From positions 1 to 64,000 of the forward strand of contig CAWGAE010000025.1 of assembly GCA_963820395.1 (NCBI GenBank): DNA of 64,000 bases. The letters run 5' to 3'. Numbering within the stretch: the stretch's first letter is position 1; each line of letters starts with the position of its first letter. The notes below the pieces were generated by a model. That model had not been told where the DNA came from, made no database searches, and saw nothing but the letters and a program-made list of their open reading frames with translations. Shown one piece after another: positions 51,362 to 60,120 of this stretch. The position numbers were made by a program, and so were the translations under genes. Source of the stretch: DATFVJ01 sp963820395 (lineage in GTDB: Bacteria > Actinomycetota > Actinomycetes > Streptosporangiales > Streptosporangiaceae).

Positions 51362-53041
51362 ATGGAAGCCGACAAGAATGCCGTCGAAGCTGGTCGGCGC
51401 CGCTGGCAGCAGCGGTATCAGGCGACACGCAAGCGGGACGCTGACTTCTCCACGTTGTCCGGGCTGGCCGTGGACCCGGTGTACGGCCCGCCGCCCGGCA
51501 GCAGCTATCCCGGTTTCGAGCGGATCGGCTGGCCCGGCGAGTATCCGTTCACCCGCGGGCTGTATCCGACCGGTTACCGGGGCCGGGCCTGGACCATCCG
51601 CCAGTTCTCGGGTTTCGGCAACCCGAGGCAGACGAACGAGCGCTACAAGATGCTGCTGCAAGCGGGTGCTGCGGGCCTGTCGGTCGCGTTCGACATGCCC
51701 ACCCTGATGGGTCACGACTCCGACGATCCCCGTGCGCTCGGCGAGGTCGGCCATTGCGGAGTCGCGATCGACTCGGCGGCGGATATGGAGGTGCTTTTCG
51801 CCGGGATCCCGCTCGGCGAGATCACCACCTCCATGACCATCAGCGGTCCGGCGGTGCCGGTGTTCTGCATGTACCTCGTGGCCGCGGAGCGCCAGGGCAC
51901 CGACATCTCCGGGCTTGATGGCACCCTGCAGACCGACATCTTCAAGGAGTACATCGCCCAGAAGGAGTGGCTGTTCGAGCCAGGGCCGCATCTGCGCCTG
52001 ATCGGCGACCTGATGGAGTTCTGCGCCCGTGAGATACCGGCCTACAAGCCGTTGTCGGTGTCGGGCTATCACATCAGGGAGGCCGGCGCAACGGCGGCGC
52101 AGGAACTCGCCTTCACCCTCGCCGACGGTTTCGGTTATGTGGAACTCGGGCTCTCGCGCGGCCTTGATCTGGACGCCTTCGCGCCCGGACTGTCTTTCTT
52201 CTTCGACGCGCACATCGACTTCTTCGAGGAGATCGCGAAATTCCGTGCGGCGCGACGGATCTGGGCGCGGTGGATGCGCGACGTCTACGGCGCGCGCGAG
52301 GAGCGCGCTCAATGGCTGCGCTTCCACACCCAGACGGCGGGCGTCTCGCTGACCGCGCAGCAGCCGGAAAACAACGTCGTCCGGACCGCGATCGAGGCGC
52401 TTGCCGCAGTGCTCGGCGGCACCAATTCACTGCACACAAATGCCCTTGACGAGGTACTCGCGTTGCCGAGTGCGAAGGCCGCGGAGGTGGCGCTGCGTAC
52501 CCAGCAGGTGATCATGGAGGAGACGGGAGTAGCCAGCGTGGTTGACCCGCTTGGCGGCTCGTGGTTCATCGAGGCGCTCACCGACCGCCTGGAAAGCGAG
52601 GCGGAGGAGATTTTCGCGCGGATCAAGGCGATGAGCCAGGATGGCTCGATGACCGGCGGCATACTGCGTGGCATTGACGACGGCTGGTTCAACGCGGAGA
52701 TCGCAGAGGCGGCCTTCTCATACCACCAGAAGCTGGAGAAGGGAGAGAAGAAGATCGTCGGCGTTAACTGTCACAGCGACACCGTCGGCCAGCCGCTGGA
52801 GATCCTGCGGGTCAGCCACGAGGTCGAGCGCGGGCAGGTCCGCGATCTCGCGCAGCGCCGGGCCGAACGCGATCAGGCGGTCGTGGACGGCGCACTCACC
52901 AGGATGATAGATACCGCACGAACCACCCGGAACATGATCCCGTGCATGCTCGACGCCGCCCGTGCGGAGGCGACCCTGGGCGAGATCTGCGACACGCTCC
53001 GCGCCGAGTGGGGCAGCTACACTGAGCCGGCCAGGTTCTGA
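51362..53041 (+). CDS. icmA: Coenzyme B12-dependent acyl-CoA mutase large subunit, isobutyryl-CoA mutase-like
   Basis: Encodes 559 residues: the TIM-barrel large chain without the B12-binding domain (no DxHxxG), so it needs a separate small subunit, which is not in this window. Family motifs: YPFTRGLYPTGYRGRAWTIR (61-80), LSVAFDMPTLMGHDSDDPRA, TSMTISGPAVPVFCMY and AVLGGTNSLHTNALDE. At the positions that select substrate, Phe82 (IRQFSGFG) and Gln200 (YIAQKEW) replace the Tyr and Arg of methylmalonyl-CoA mutase; this pair and its 118-residue spacing are known from IcmA. Isobutyryl-CoA/butyryl-CoA exchange is thus likelier than methylmalonyl-CoA. ATG 51362 has CAGGAGC upstream. Adenosyltransferase and MeaB genes are nearby. 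Confidence 0.88.
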   Translation: MEADKNAVEAGRRRWQQRYQATRKRDADFSTLSGLAVDPVYGPPPGSSYPGFERIGWPGEYPFTRGLYPTGYRGRAWTIRQFSGFGNPRQTNERYKMLLQAGAAGLSVAFDMPTLMGHDSDDPRALGEVGHCGVAIDSAADMEVLFAGIPLGEITTSMTISGPAVPVFCMYLVAAERQGTDISGLDGTLQTDIFKEYIAQKEWLFEPGPHLRLIGDLMEFCAREIPAYKPLSVSGYHIREAGATAAQELAFTLADGFGYVELGLSRGLDLDAFAPGLSFFFDAHIDFFEEIAKFRAARRIWARWMRDVYGAREERAQWLRFHTQTAGVSLTAQQPENNVVRTAIEALAAVLGGTNSLHTNALDEVLALPSAKAAEVALRTQQVIMEETGVASVVDPLGGSWFIEALTDRLESEAEEIFARIKAMSQDGSMTGGILRGIDDGWFNAEIAEAAFSYHQKLEKGEKKIVGVNCHSDTVGQPLEILRVSHEVERGQVRDLAQRRAERDQAVVDGALTRMIDTARTTRNMIPCMLDAARAEATLGEICDTLRAEWGSYTEPARF

Positions 53042-53133
53042 CGCCGCCGCGCGGCAGCCGGTGTGGCGGCCGCCTGCGGTGCGCGGCTGCTTTGGGCGCG
53101 CATGCGCCTGCTCCCATGAGGCAGGATGGAGCC

Positions 53134-54151
53134 ATGCAGCAACCTCGGGACTTCTCCCTATACGGCGCAGTGGATCTCGGTGCACGCCAGGCCGCGCTGA
53201 AACGCCGGCAGGTGGCGGCTCAAGGGCCAACGCCCGCGGGCGGACAGAGCGACGGCGGCGCTGGCAGCGCGAATGGTGCGGTTATCGACGTCACCGAGGA
53301 GACGTTCGGGACGGAGGTGCTCGAACGCTCACTGTCGGTGCCAGTGATCATTGACCTCTGGGCGGAGTGGTGCGGTCCGTGCAAGCAGCTGAGCCCGGTG
53401 CTCGAGAAGCTTGCCGCAGAGGCGGGCGGGCGCTGGATCCTCGCGAAAATCGACACCGAGGCCAACCAGCAACTGAGCGCGGCGCTCCGGGTAGAGAGCA
53501 TTCCGATGGTGCTGGTGGCGATCGGTGGCCAGATCGTGCCCGGGTTCCTCGGCGCGATGCCAGAAGCTCAGGTGCGGCAGTGGATCGAGCAGGTGATGGC
53601 CGAGGCGCAGCGGCTGGGTTTCGGCACCGGGCCCGGCGGCAGGCCAGGTACCGGCCAGCTAGGTACTGGGCAGGAAGGGGCAGCTCAGCCGAGGGGCTGG
53701 TACAGATCGCCCCCAGCCCGGCGCGGACCACCCGCCTGGCGACCCCGACTTCGCCGAGGCTCAGCAGGCGATGGAGCGCGGCGACTTGGACGGAGCCGAG
53801 GCGGCATTCGAGAAGATGCGGGCGAACTCGCCAGGCAATCCGATGGCGACCCTCGGGCTGTCGCAGGTCAGGCTCGTGAAGCGGGTGAACTCCTACGATC
53901 AGGCGAAGGCCAGGAAAGCGGCCGCGGAGCATCCGGGTGACGTCGAAGCGCAGACCCGCGTCGCCGACATCGATATTGCGATCGGGCGGATCGAGGAAGC
54001 CCTGGACCGGCTGATCGGTACCATCAGGCGCACCACGGGCGACGACAGGGACCGCGCGCGGCGCCACCTGCTCAGCCTGTTCGAGGTACTCCCGCCCCGT
54101 GACCCGCGGGTGGCCAAGGCCCGCTCGACCCTCTCCGGCCTCCTGTTCTGA
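53134..54151 (+). pseudogene. Thioredoxin-TPR protein (CnoX/YbbN-like), frameshifted
   Basis: YbbN/CnoX-type proteins join a thioredoxin domain to TPR-like repeats and protect unfolded proteins. First frame (ATG 53134): VIDLWAEWCGPCKQLSPVLE with an intact WCGPC redox motif near residue 80, then VESIPMVLVAIGGQIVPGFL. In the linker (about 53650-53710) the frame must move by one base; the next frame reads DFAEAQQAMERGDLDGAEAA, NPMATLGLSQVRLVKRVNSY and ends FEVLPPRDPRVAKARSTLSG at 54151, as the family does. The exact base cannot be fixed because the linker is variable. Repaired length about 338 residues. Confidence 0.82.
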
Positions 54152-54186
54152 GCGATTTCGCGATGCTGAGCTCGCGGAAGCCGCTG

Positions 54187-54711
54187 TCACTGCGCCCCTG
54201 GCTCGCGTAGGTCGGGACCTGCGAGCTGCTCCAGGGCTGGTAGCGCCGCCGCGATGGCAGCGCGCTGATCCGGGGTCAGATCGAGCAGCATGCCCGCGAG
54301 GACCATCGTCGTCTGCTGCCTGATGCGATCAAGCACGGCCCGTCCGTCCCGTGTGATCCGCAACGTGCTCGCCCGCGCGTCTTCAGGGACCGCGTGCCGC
54401 TGCACATAGCCAGCGTCCTCGAGCGCGGTCACTAGCCGGCTGAGCGTGGACGGCGCGATGCCCTCGGCCGCAGCGAGATCGCCCAGCCGTAGCGCGTCGG
54501 CTTTCTCCACCGTGGCGAGGGCGGATAGTTGCGTCGGGGTCAGGCCGGCCAGCTGATGACGGCGCAGGCGCCTGGTCAGCCGGGCGATGGCGACGCGTAG
54601 CCGGGTCGCGTCGATGGCCGGCACCGCGGACGCGCCCGCCAATTCCTCACCTCGGGCGCCGTTGCCCGGGTCTTGCGCCGCCGGGCTTCCGGCGGTTTGC
54701 CCCTGGGACAT
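54187..54711 (-). CDS. MarR family transcriptional regulator
   Basis: Encodes 174 residues from ATG 54711. Winged helix: LTRRLRRHQLAGLTPTQLSA, recognition helix EGIAPSTLSRLVTALEDAGY near residue 90, wing RHAVPEDARASTLRITRDGR. The N-terminal 40 residues are low complexity. Divergent from yqgE; regulon unknown. The frame open further upstream (to 54909) is basic and not protein-like. Convergent with the thioredoxin-TPR gene. Confidence 0.85.
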   Translation of the reverse strand: MSQGQTAGSPAAQDPGNGARGEELAGASAVPAIDATRLRVAIARLTRRLRRHQLAGLTPTQLSALATVEKADALRLGDLAAAEGIAPSTLSRLVTALEDAGYVQRHAVPEDARASTLRITRDGRAVLDRIRQQTTMVLAGMLLDLTPDQRAAIAAALPALEQLAGPDLREPGAQ

Positions 54712-54923
54712 GCATGCAGCGTATGTGTAACCGGGCGGACGTTCACGCGTAGGCGCGGCCAGCGCGGCGTGCTGGCGCCATCGACCGGGCGGGCCGGAGG
54801 GCGCGTGTCGGGGTCGGCGGCGCCGCCATGTTGCCGGCCTGCCCGTCCCGAAGGCCCCGCGGCGGGCAAGACGAGCGCGGGCAGCGGACCCTGCGGGGCC
54901 CTTGGTCATACGATGATGGAGGC

Positions 54924-55499
54924 ATGCAGGACACGACGCTGATTGGCCGGTTGCTCGTCGCCACGCCGCTGCTTGGCGACCCGAACTTCCGGCGTGCCGT
55001 CGTGCTCGTGGTGGAGCACGAGCCGGATGAGGGCACGCTCGGTGTGGTCCTGAACCGGCCGACTCAGGTGCCCGTGGCCCAGGTGCTCCAGCCGTGGACT
55101 GAGCTTGTGACCGGGCCCGCCGTCGTGTTCCGCGGCGGCCCGGTCGCGCCGGACAGTGCGGTAGCCCTCGCGCTAGTGCCCGGTGCGGGCGAGCCGCTCG
55201 GCTGGCGGCCGCTTGACTGCATGCCGCTCATGTCGCGGATTGGGCTCGTCGACCTCGAAGCGCCGCCGGAGATCCTGGCTTCCGAGGTAACCAGCTTCCG
55301 CGTCTTCGCCGGCTATGCGGGCTGGGGTAGCGGCCAGCTTCAGACCGAGATCGACGAGGGCGCCTGGTACGTGGTTGCCGCGGAACCCGAGGATGCATTC
55401 GCGGCGCAGCCCGAGCGGCTCTGGCCGGGCGTTCTGCGGCGGCAGGGCGGCGACCTGGCTCTGGTCGCGACCTTCCCGGACGACCCGGCGCAGAACTGA
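54924..55499 (+). CDS. YqgE/AlgH family protein (UPF0301)
   Basis: Encodes 191 residues. Family markers: LLVATPLLGDPNFRRAVVLV near residue 10, GTLGVVLNRPT near 38, VFRGGPVAPDSAVALALVPG near 69, and YAGWGSGQLQTEIDEGAWYV near 130. Widespread single-domain protein; molecular role unclear despite the AlgH name. ATG 54924 has GATGGAGGC upstream. DUF3039 and the helicase follow on the same strand, an arrangement common in actinobacteria. Confidence 0.93.
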   Translation: MQDTTLIGRLLVATPLLGDPNFRRAVVLVVEHEPDEGTLGVVLNRPTQVPVAQVLQPWTELVTGPAVVFRGGPVAPDSAVALALVPGAGEPLGWRPLDCMPLMSRIGLVDLEAPPEILASEVTSFRVFAGYAGWGSGQLQTEIDEGAWYVVAAEPEDAFAAQPERLWPGVLRRQGGDLALVATFPDDPAQN

Positions 55500-55536
55500 C
55501 CCGGGGCCGGGTGCCGAGGCGCGTAGAATCGCCTTC

Positions 55537-55788
55537 GTGAGCATGAAGGTCTTGCCCGACAGCGAAACGAAGCCGGATCTGTCCCATGGCGACGGCGACC
55601 ACGAACGGTTCGCCCACTACGTGCAGAAAGACAAGATCCTTGAGAGCGCGGTGACCGGTACGCCGGTGGTCGCGCTGTGCGGCAAGGTCTGGGTGCCGAA
55701 CCGCGACCCGAAGCGCTACCCGGTCTGCCCGGAGTGCAAGGAGATCTACGAGTCGCTGCCCGCGGGCGATGGCGAAGACGCGCAGTGA
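55537..55788 (+). CDS. DUF3039 family small protein
   Basis: Encodes 83 residues. SHGDGDHERFAHYVQKDKIL and VVALCGKVWVPNRDPKRYPV, then CPECKEIYESLP, are nearly invariant in this actinobacterial family. CGKVW plus CPECK suggest one bound zinc. Unknown function; almost always upstream of the helicase gene found here. GTG 55537 is chosen by family N-terminus; ATG 55543 is possible. Confidence 0.92.
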   Translation: MSMKVLPDSETKPDLSHGDGDHERFAHYVQKDKILESAVTGTPVVALCGKVWVPNRDPKRYPVCPECKEIYESLPAGDGEDAQ

Positions 55789-55857
55789 CACAAGCTTTTT
55801 GCTGACGTTGCAGTCCCGGGGGTCCGACCTCCCGGCCCCCGCTAGTCTTTCGTCCTC

Positions 55858-57624
55858 GTGGGCATCTCACCGGGGCTCCGGCCGTGGCAGCGGGCGGCAT
55901 ACGACGAGTACTTCCGAGTTCCACGGCGAGACTTCCTGCTGGTCGCTACCCCCGGCGCCGGCAAGACCGCTTACGCGCTGACGGTGGCCACCGAGCTCCT
56001 CGCCCGCCGCGAGGTCGCAGGTGTCACGGTCGTCACCCCGACCGAGCACCTCAAGCACCAGTGGGCGGCGGCGGCCGCGGGGTTCGGCATCAGCCTGGAC
56101 CCGGGCTTCCGCAACGCACACGGCGCCGCGAGCGCCGACTACACCGGGGTGGCCGTCACCTACGCGCAGGTCGCGGCCCATCCCGCGCTGCACATGCAGC
56201 GCACCCGGGCCCGCCGCTCACTCGTGATCTTCGATGAGATCCACCACGCGGGTGACGCGCTGTCGTGGGGTGAGGCCATCCGCGAAGCCTTCGACCCCGC
56301 CAGGCGCAGGCTCGCGTTGACCGGGACGCCGTTCCGCTCGGACACCAACCCCATCCCGTTCGTCACCTACGCGGAGGACGCAGACGGTTCGGGCACGAGA
56401 CGCAGCGCCTCGGATTACGTGTATGGCTACGGGCCCGCGCTCGCCGACGGAGTCGTCCGGCCGGTGATCTTCCTCGCCTACTCCGGTCAGATGCGCTGGC
56501 GGACCCGGATCGCGGGCGACCTCAGCGAGTTCACTGCCACCTTGGGCGACCCGTTGACCTCCGATCACCTCGCCAGGGCCTGGCGTGCTGCCCTGGACCC
56601 GGACGGGGAGTGGGTCAGGCAGGTGCTCGCTGCCGCGGACCGCCGCCTTGCGGAGGTGCGCAGGGACATGCCCGACGCCGCCGGGCTGGTGATCGCCAGC
56701 GACCGGGACGACGCCCGCGCGTACGCGGCACTGCTCCGGCAGATCACCGGCCAGCGGCCGGTGGTCGTGCTCTCCGACGACAAGGGCGCAAGCAGGCGCA
56801 TCGCTGCGTTCACCAGCTCCGCTGACCGGTGGATGGTGGCGGTGCGGATGGTCTCGGAAGGCGTGGACATACCACGCCTCGCGGTCGGCGTGTACGCCAC
56901 GTCCGTCAGCACCGCGCTGTTCTTCGCACAGGCCGTGGGGCGGTTCGCACGAGCGCGCCGGCGCGGCGAGACTGCCTCTGTGTTCGTTCCCTCGGTGCCG
57001 GTGCTGCTCGGGCACGCGGCCGAACTCGAGGCGGAGCGCGACCACGTTCTCACCCGACGCGACGACGATGAGTCACCGGAGGACCTGCTCGCTGCGGCGC
57101 AGCGCCGCGCGGACACGCCCGACGCACCGGACGGGCCCGAGGTTCAGATCGTGCACGCCTGCGCCCAGTTCGACCGGGTTGTCTTCGACGGCGGGGAGTT
57201 CGGCACCGCCGCGGCACCAGGCTCGCCGGAGGAGGCGGACTTTCTCGGCCTTCCTGGCCTCCTCGAGCCGGAGCAGGTGGCGCTGCTACTGCGTAAACGC
57301 CAGGCAGGTCAGTTGAAGGCGCGTGCGCGCGACGGCGCCCGTATTACTCCTGAACGGCTGCGCGGCGATGCGCGACCGCCTGGCCCTGCGCCATCCGAGG
57401 GGAGGCAGGCCACCCCCCAGGTGCACCGCGAGGTCCTCGCGACGCTGCGCAAGGAACTGAACGGGCTGGTCGCCGCCTGGCACCATCGCACCGGTCAGCC
57501 GCACGGGGCGATCCACGCGCAGCTGCGCCGCGCCTGCGGTGGCCCGCCGCTGCCCCAGGCGACCGCCGAGCAGATCAGGGAGCGGATCGCGACCCTGCGC
57601 CGCTGGGCGGCCGCCGGCCGCTGA
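55858..57624 (+). CDS. DEAD/DEAH-type superfamily 2 helicase
   Basis: Encodes 588 residues. Motif I LLVATPGAGKTAYAL near residue 27, Ia VVTPTEHLKHQWAAAA, motif II IFDEIHHAGDALSW near 124, motif III LALTGTPFRSD, motif VI QAVGRFARARRRGE near 364 with Arg fingers. The second RecA domain includes VVVLSDDKGASRRIAAF. A C-terminal region of about 190 residues is specific to the actinobacterial group. Substrate (DNA or RNA) not known; a repair role is often guessed. GTG 55858 starts 69 bases after DUF3039. A terminator hairpin follows. Confidence 0.92.
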   Translation: MGISPGLRPWQRAAYDEYFRVPRRDFLLVATPGAGKTAYALTVATELLARREVAGVTVVTPTEHLKHQWAAAAAGFGISLDPGFRNAHGAASADYTGVAVTYAQVAAHPALHMQRTRARRSLVIFDEIHHAGDALSWGEAIREAFDPARRRLALTGTPFRSDTNPIPFVTYAEDADGSGTRRSASDYVYGYGPALADGVVRPVIFLAYSGQMRWRTRIAGDLSEFTATLGDPLTSDHLARAWRAALDPDGEWVRQVLAAADRRLAEVRRDMPDAAGLVIASDRDDARAYAALLRQITGQRPVVVLSDDKGASRRIAAFTSSADRWMVAVRMVSEGVDIPRLAVGVYATSVSTALFFAQAVGRFARARRRGETASVFVPSVPVLLGHAAELEAERDHVLTRRDDDESPEDLLAAAQRRADTPDAPDGPEVQIVHACAQFDRVVFDGGEFGTAAAPGSPEEADFLGLPGLLEPEQVALLLRKRQAGQLKARARDGARITPERLRGDARPPGPAPSEGRQATPQVHREVLATLRKELNGLVAAWHHRTGQPHGAIHAQLRRACGGPPLPQATAEQIRERIATLRRWAAAGR

Positions 57625-57632
57625 GCATCACG

Positions 57633-57660
57633 CGGGTCGTTCACGCTCGTGAGCGACCCG
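57633..57660 (+). terminator. Terminator hairpin after the helicase gene
   Basis: CGGGTCGTTCAC (57633-57644) pairs with GTGAGCGACCCG (57649-57660) in a 12-bp stem with one T.G pair and a 4-base loop, 8 bases after the stop. Followed by GTTCCC, no T tract. Confidence 0.6.
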
Positions 57661-57996
57661 GTTCCCATCAGCAACTCAGGGCCTGTCCTCGTGACCAAGG
57701 CCGCTGCCCTGGTCGGCGTCGGCCGTTTCCTGTCTGTGCTGGCTGGTTTCGACGAGATCGCCGGACCAGGTTGACATCCTATGCAGCCAGATCGGCAAGG
57801 TCACCTCTCGGATTGAGAACTGATCGCGGCACCGAAACGGGGATCTTGACACCGCATCCGGCCCGCCCCGGCCTCGGTCGCGAGCCCTGCGCACGTGCGC
57901 GCGCTTCCCGGCCTGCCCCCGGCGTCGCCTGCGGCCTCGGTCGCGAGCCCTGCGCACGTGCGCGCGCTTCCCGGCCTCCCCGATGTCATGCTGTCG
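57661..57996. other. 336-base region with a 46-bp direct repeat, no gene
   Basis: Between the ends of the convergent helicase and pncA genes. The only structure seen is a 46-bp exact repeat at 57869-57914 and 57932-57977 (unit begins CGGCCTCGGTCGCGAGCCCT and contains GCGCACGTGCGCGC, itself a palindrome), separated by 17 bases. No open frame is supported. Confidence 0.6.
57869..57977. repeat. 46-bp direct repeat pair with internal palindrome
   Basis: Two exact 46-bp copies, 57869-57914 and 57932-57977. Each holds the self-complementary GCGCACGTGCGC. Being 20-128 bases past the pncA stop on its coding strand, they could form tandem terminator hairpins. Confidence 0.75.
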
Positions 57997-58559
57997 CTAG
58001 CGCGCGCTGATTAGCTCGGCGCCGACGGCCCGTATCTCGTCGAGCGCCTTCTCCCCGGTGGCCGGGGCGACCGCGGCGGTGAGGCCGATCAGCACCCGGG
58101 TTCGCAGTCCTTCGCGCATCGCGTCGGTCGCAGTCGCGCGGACGCAGTAGTCGGTCGTGAGGCCGGCGATGTCGACGTCGGTGACACCGTGCTGGCGCAG
58201 CCAGGCGGCGAGCAGCATCCCGTCGGGACCGGTGCCCTCGAAGCCGGAGTACGCGGCGGCGTCCCCCCCTTGTTGAACACCGCCTCGATTCTGGCGACGT
58301 CCAGATCTGGGTGGAACGCGGCGCCAGGCGTCCCAGCCACGCAGTGCCGCGGCCACGAGTCCAGATAATCCGGCTGGCTGGAGAAATGGGCACCCGGATC
58401 CACGTGGTAGTCCCGGGTCGCGACCACATGGTCGTACTCGGCGGCGTGCTCGTCCAGATAGGCGGTGATGCCGCGGGCGACGTCCGCGCCGCCGGTCACA
58501 GGCAGCGAGCCACCTTCGCAGAAGTCGTTCTGCACGTCAACGATGATGAGAGCGCGCAC
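57997..58559 (-). pseudogene. pncA: Nicotinamidase, frameshifted in a homopolymer
   Basis: PncA hydrolyses nicotinamide to nicotinate. First frame (GTG 58559): ALIIVDVQNDFCEGGSLPV with catalytic Asp, DYHVDPGAHFSSQPDYLDSW with metal His residues, PRHCVAGTPGAAFHPDL, then EAVFNKGG. At 58263-58269 seven C bases (seven G on the coding strand) break the frame; eight would read on as DAAAYSGFEGTGPDGMLLAA and reach DIAGLTTDYCVRATATDAMR, where the nucleophile Cys lies, ending at 57997. Repaired length is about 187 residues. A homopolymer miscount is the likely cause. Its partner pncB lies just upstream on the same strand. Confidence 0.85.
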
Positions 58560-58761
58560 GCCCCGACGGTATCGCGGCCTTTGCCTGGCAGCCGGTGTCA
58601 CCGGGGCACCGGCGCGCCGAGGTTAGCCGCCGGGGTCAGCGCCGACATCAGCGCCGGTGCCCCCGGTAATGCGGGAAAGTTCCTCGAACGACGTCGGGAA
58701 GACCGTGTTCGGGTGACCTGCTGCTGCCCAGACGACCTCGTAACTTCCTAGCACCAAGTTG

Positions 58762-60075
58762 TTAGTCACCATCCGGCGAGAAGACGGTCGGGATGGCGGG
58801 GTCGCCGCGAGACAGCTGCAGGGCCTGCGGCGACAGTTCAGCGAGCACCCGTGCATGCCGCTTGCGGGCGTTCTCGATGGGCTCGCGGCCGACGATCTCG
58901 CCGCCGCGCACCAGCGGCCGTAGCAGCGGCCGGTCGTGCGGTCCCGGTTCGGACGGCGCCAGAGTGATCACTTCGGCCAGTGCGGTGCCGCGGTCATCGC
59001 GATGGCGGAACGCCCACTTTCTGCCGCCGCGGCTGGGCTTGCCGACCGAGCGCTTCGCCACGGGGCGCAGCGGCGCCCCTGGGCGCTCGCTGTCCGTGCG
59101 CGCGACAAGCTTGTAGACCAGTGACGCGGTCGGCGCGCCCGATCCGGTGACCAGCGCCGTGCCGACGCCGTAACCATCCACAGGTGCCGCCGCGAGTGCG
59201 GCGATCCCGTGCTCGTCCAGGTCACCGGTGACCACAATCCGGGTGGCGGTCGCGCCGAGTGAGTCGAGCAGTTCGCGGACCTCGAGCGCCAGCACGGCCA
59301 GGTCGCCGCTGTCGATGCGGACGGCTCCGAGCGCGGGCCCGGCGAGCTCAACCGCAGTGCGGGCCGCCCTGGCCACGTCGAAGGTGTCCACAAGCAGCGT
59401 CGTGCCGCTACCAAGCGCTTCGAGCTGGGTCGCGAAGGCGTGCCTTTCGCTGTCGTGCACGAGGGTGAACGCGTGCGCGCTCGTCCCGGTGGTCGGGACC
59501 CCGAACCACCTGCGTGCCTGCAGATTCGATGTGGAGGCGAAACCCGCGAGGTAGGCGGCTCGCGCGCTAGCCACTGCCGCCATTTCGTGTGTGCGCCGCG
59601 AGCCCATCTCGATGATCGGGCGATCGCCCGCGGCGTTCACCATGCGAGAGGCGGCCGAAGCGATCGCGCTGTCATGGTTAAGCACGGACAGCGCGATGGT
59701 TTCGAGCACGACGGCCTCGGCGAACGGCGCTTCGACCACGAGGATCGGCGAGCCGGGGAAATAGCAGTCCCCTTCACCGTAGCCCCACATGTCGCCGCTG
59801 AACCGGTAGGATTGCAGGTAGCGGATCACCCGGTCGTCCACGATCCGCTGGCTGCGCAGGAACTCCAGGACCTCGTCGTCGAAGCGGAAGTTCTCGACTG
59901 CCTCGAGGAACCTGCCGGTGCCGCCGACCACCCCGTATCTGCGGCCGTGTGGGAGTTGCCTGGCGAAGACCTCGAAGACGGCGCGCCGATTCGCGGTGCG
60001 GCCATGCAGCGCGGCCTGCACCATCGTGAGTTCGTAGTGGTCGGTGAGCAGTGCGGTGGTGATAGCTGGAGCCAC
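58762..60075 (-). CDS. pncB: Nicotinate phosphoribosyltransferase
   Basis: Encodes 437 residues. Joins nicotinate and PRPP with ATP use to give nicotinate mononucleotide, the second step after PncA in NAD salvage. Family marks: LLTDHYELTMVQAALHGRTA near residue 9, VFEVFARQLPHGRRYGVVGG near 33, GSRRTHEMAAVASARAAYLA near 157, GTSAHAFTLVH near 196 and VRIDSGDLAVLA near 247. GTG 60075 is 45 bases from the divergent clpS start, so the two promoters must overlap. A 160-base gap without gene separates it from pncA. Confidence 0.94.
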   Translation of the reverse strand: MAPAITTALLTDHYELTMVQAALHGRTANRRAVFEVFARQLPHGRRYGVVGGTGRFLEAVENFRFDDEVLEFLRSQRIVDDRVIRYLQSYRFSGDMWGYGEGDCYFPGSPILVVEAPFAEAVVLETIALSVLNHDSAIASAASRMVNAAGDRPIIEMGSRRTHEMAAVASARAAYLAGFASTSNLQARRWFGVPTTGTSAHAFTLVHDSERHAFATQLEALGSGTTLLVDTFDVARAARTAVELAGPALGAVRIDSGDLAVLALEVRELLDSLGATATRIVVTGDLDEHGIAALAAAPVDGYGVGTALVTGSGAPTASLVYKLVARTDSERPGAPLRPVAKRSVGKPSRGGRKWAFRHRDDRGTALAEVITLAPSEPGPHDRPLLRPLVRGGEIVGREPIENARKRHARVLAELSPQALQLSRGDPAIPTVFSPDGD

Positions 60076-60120
60076 GGATGGAAGACTAGACGCATGACAG
60101 TCACCGGGAGGTGATCAGCT

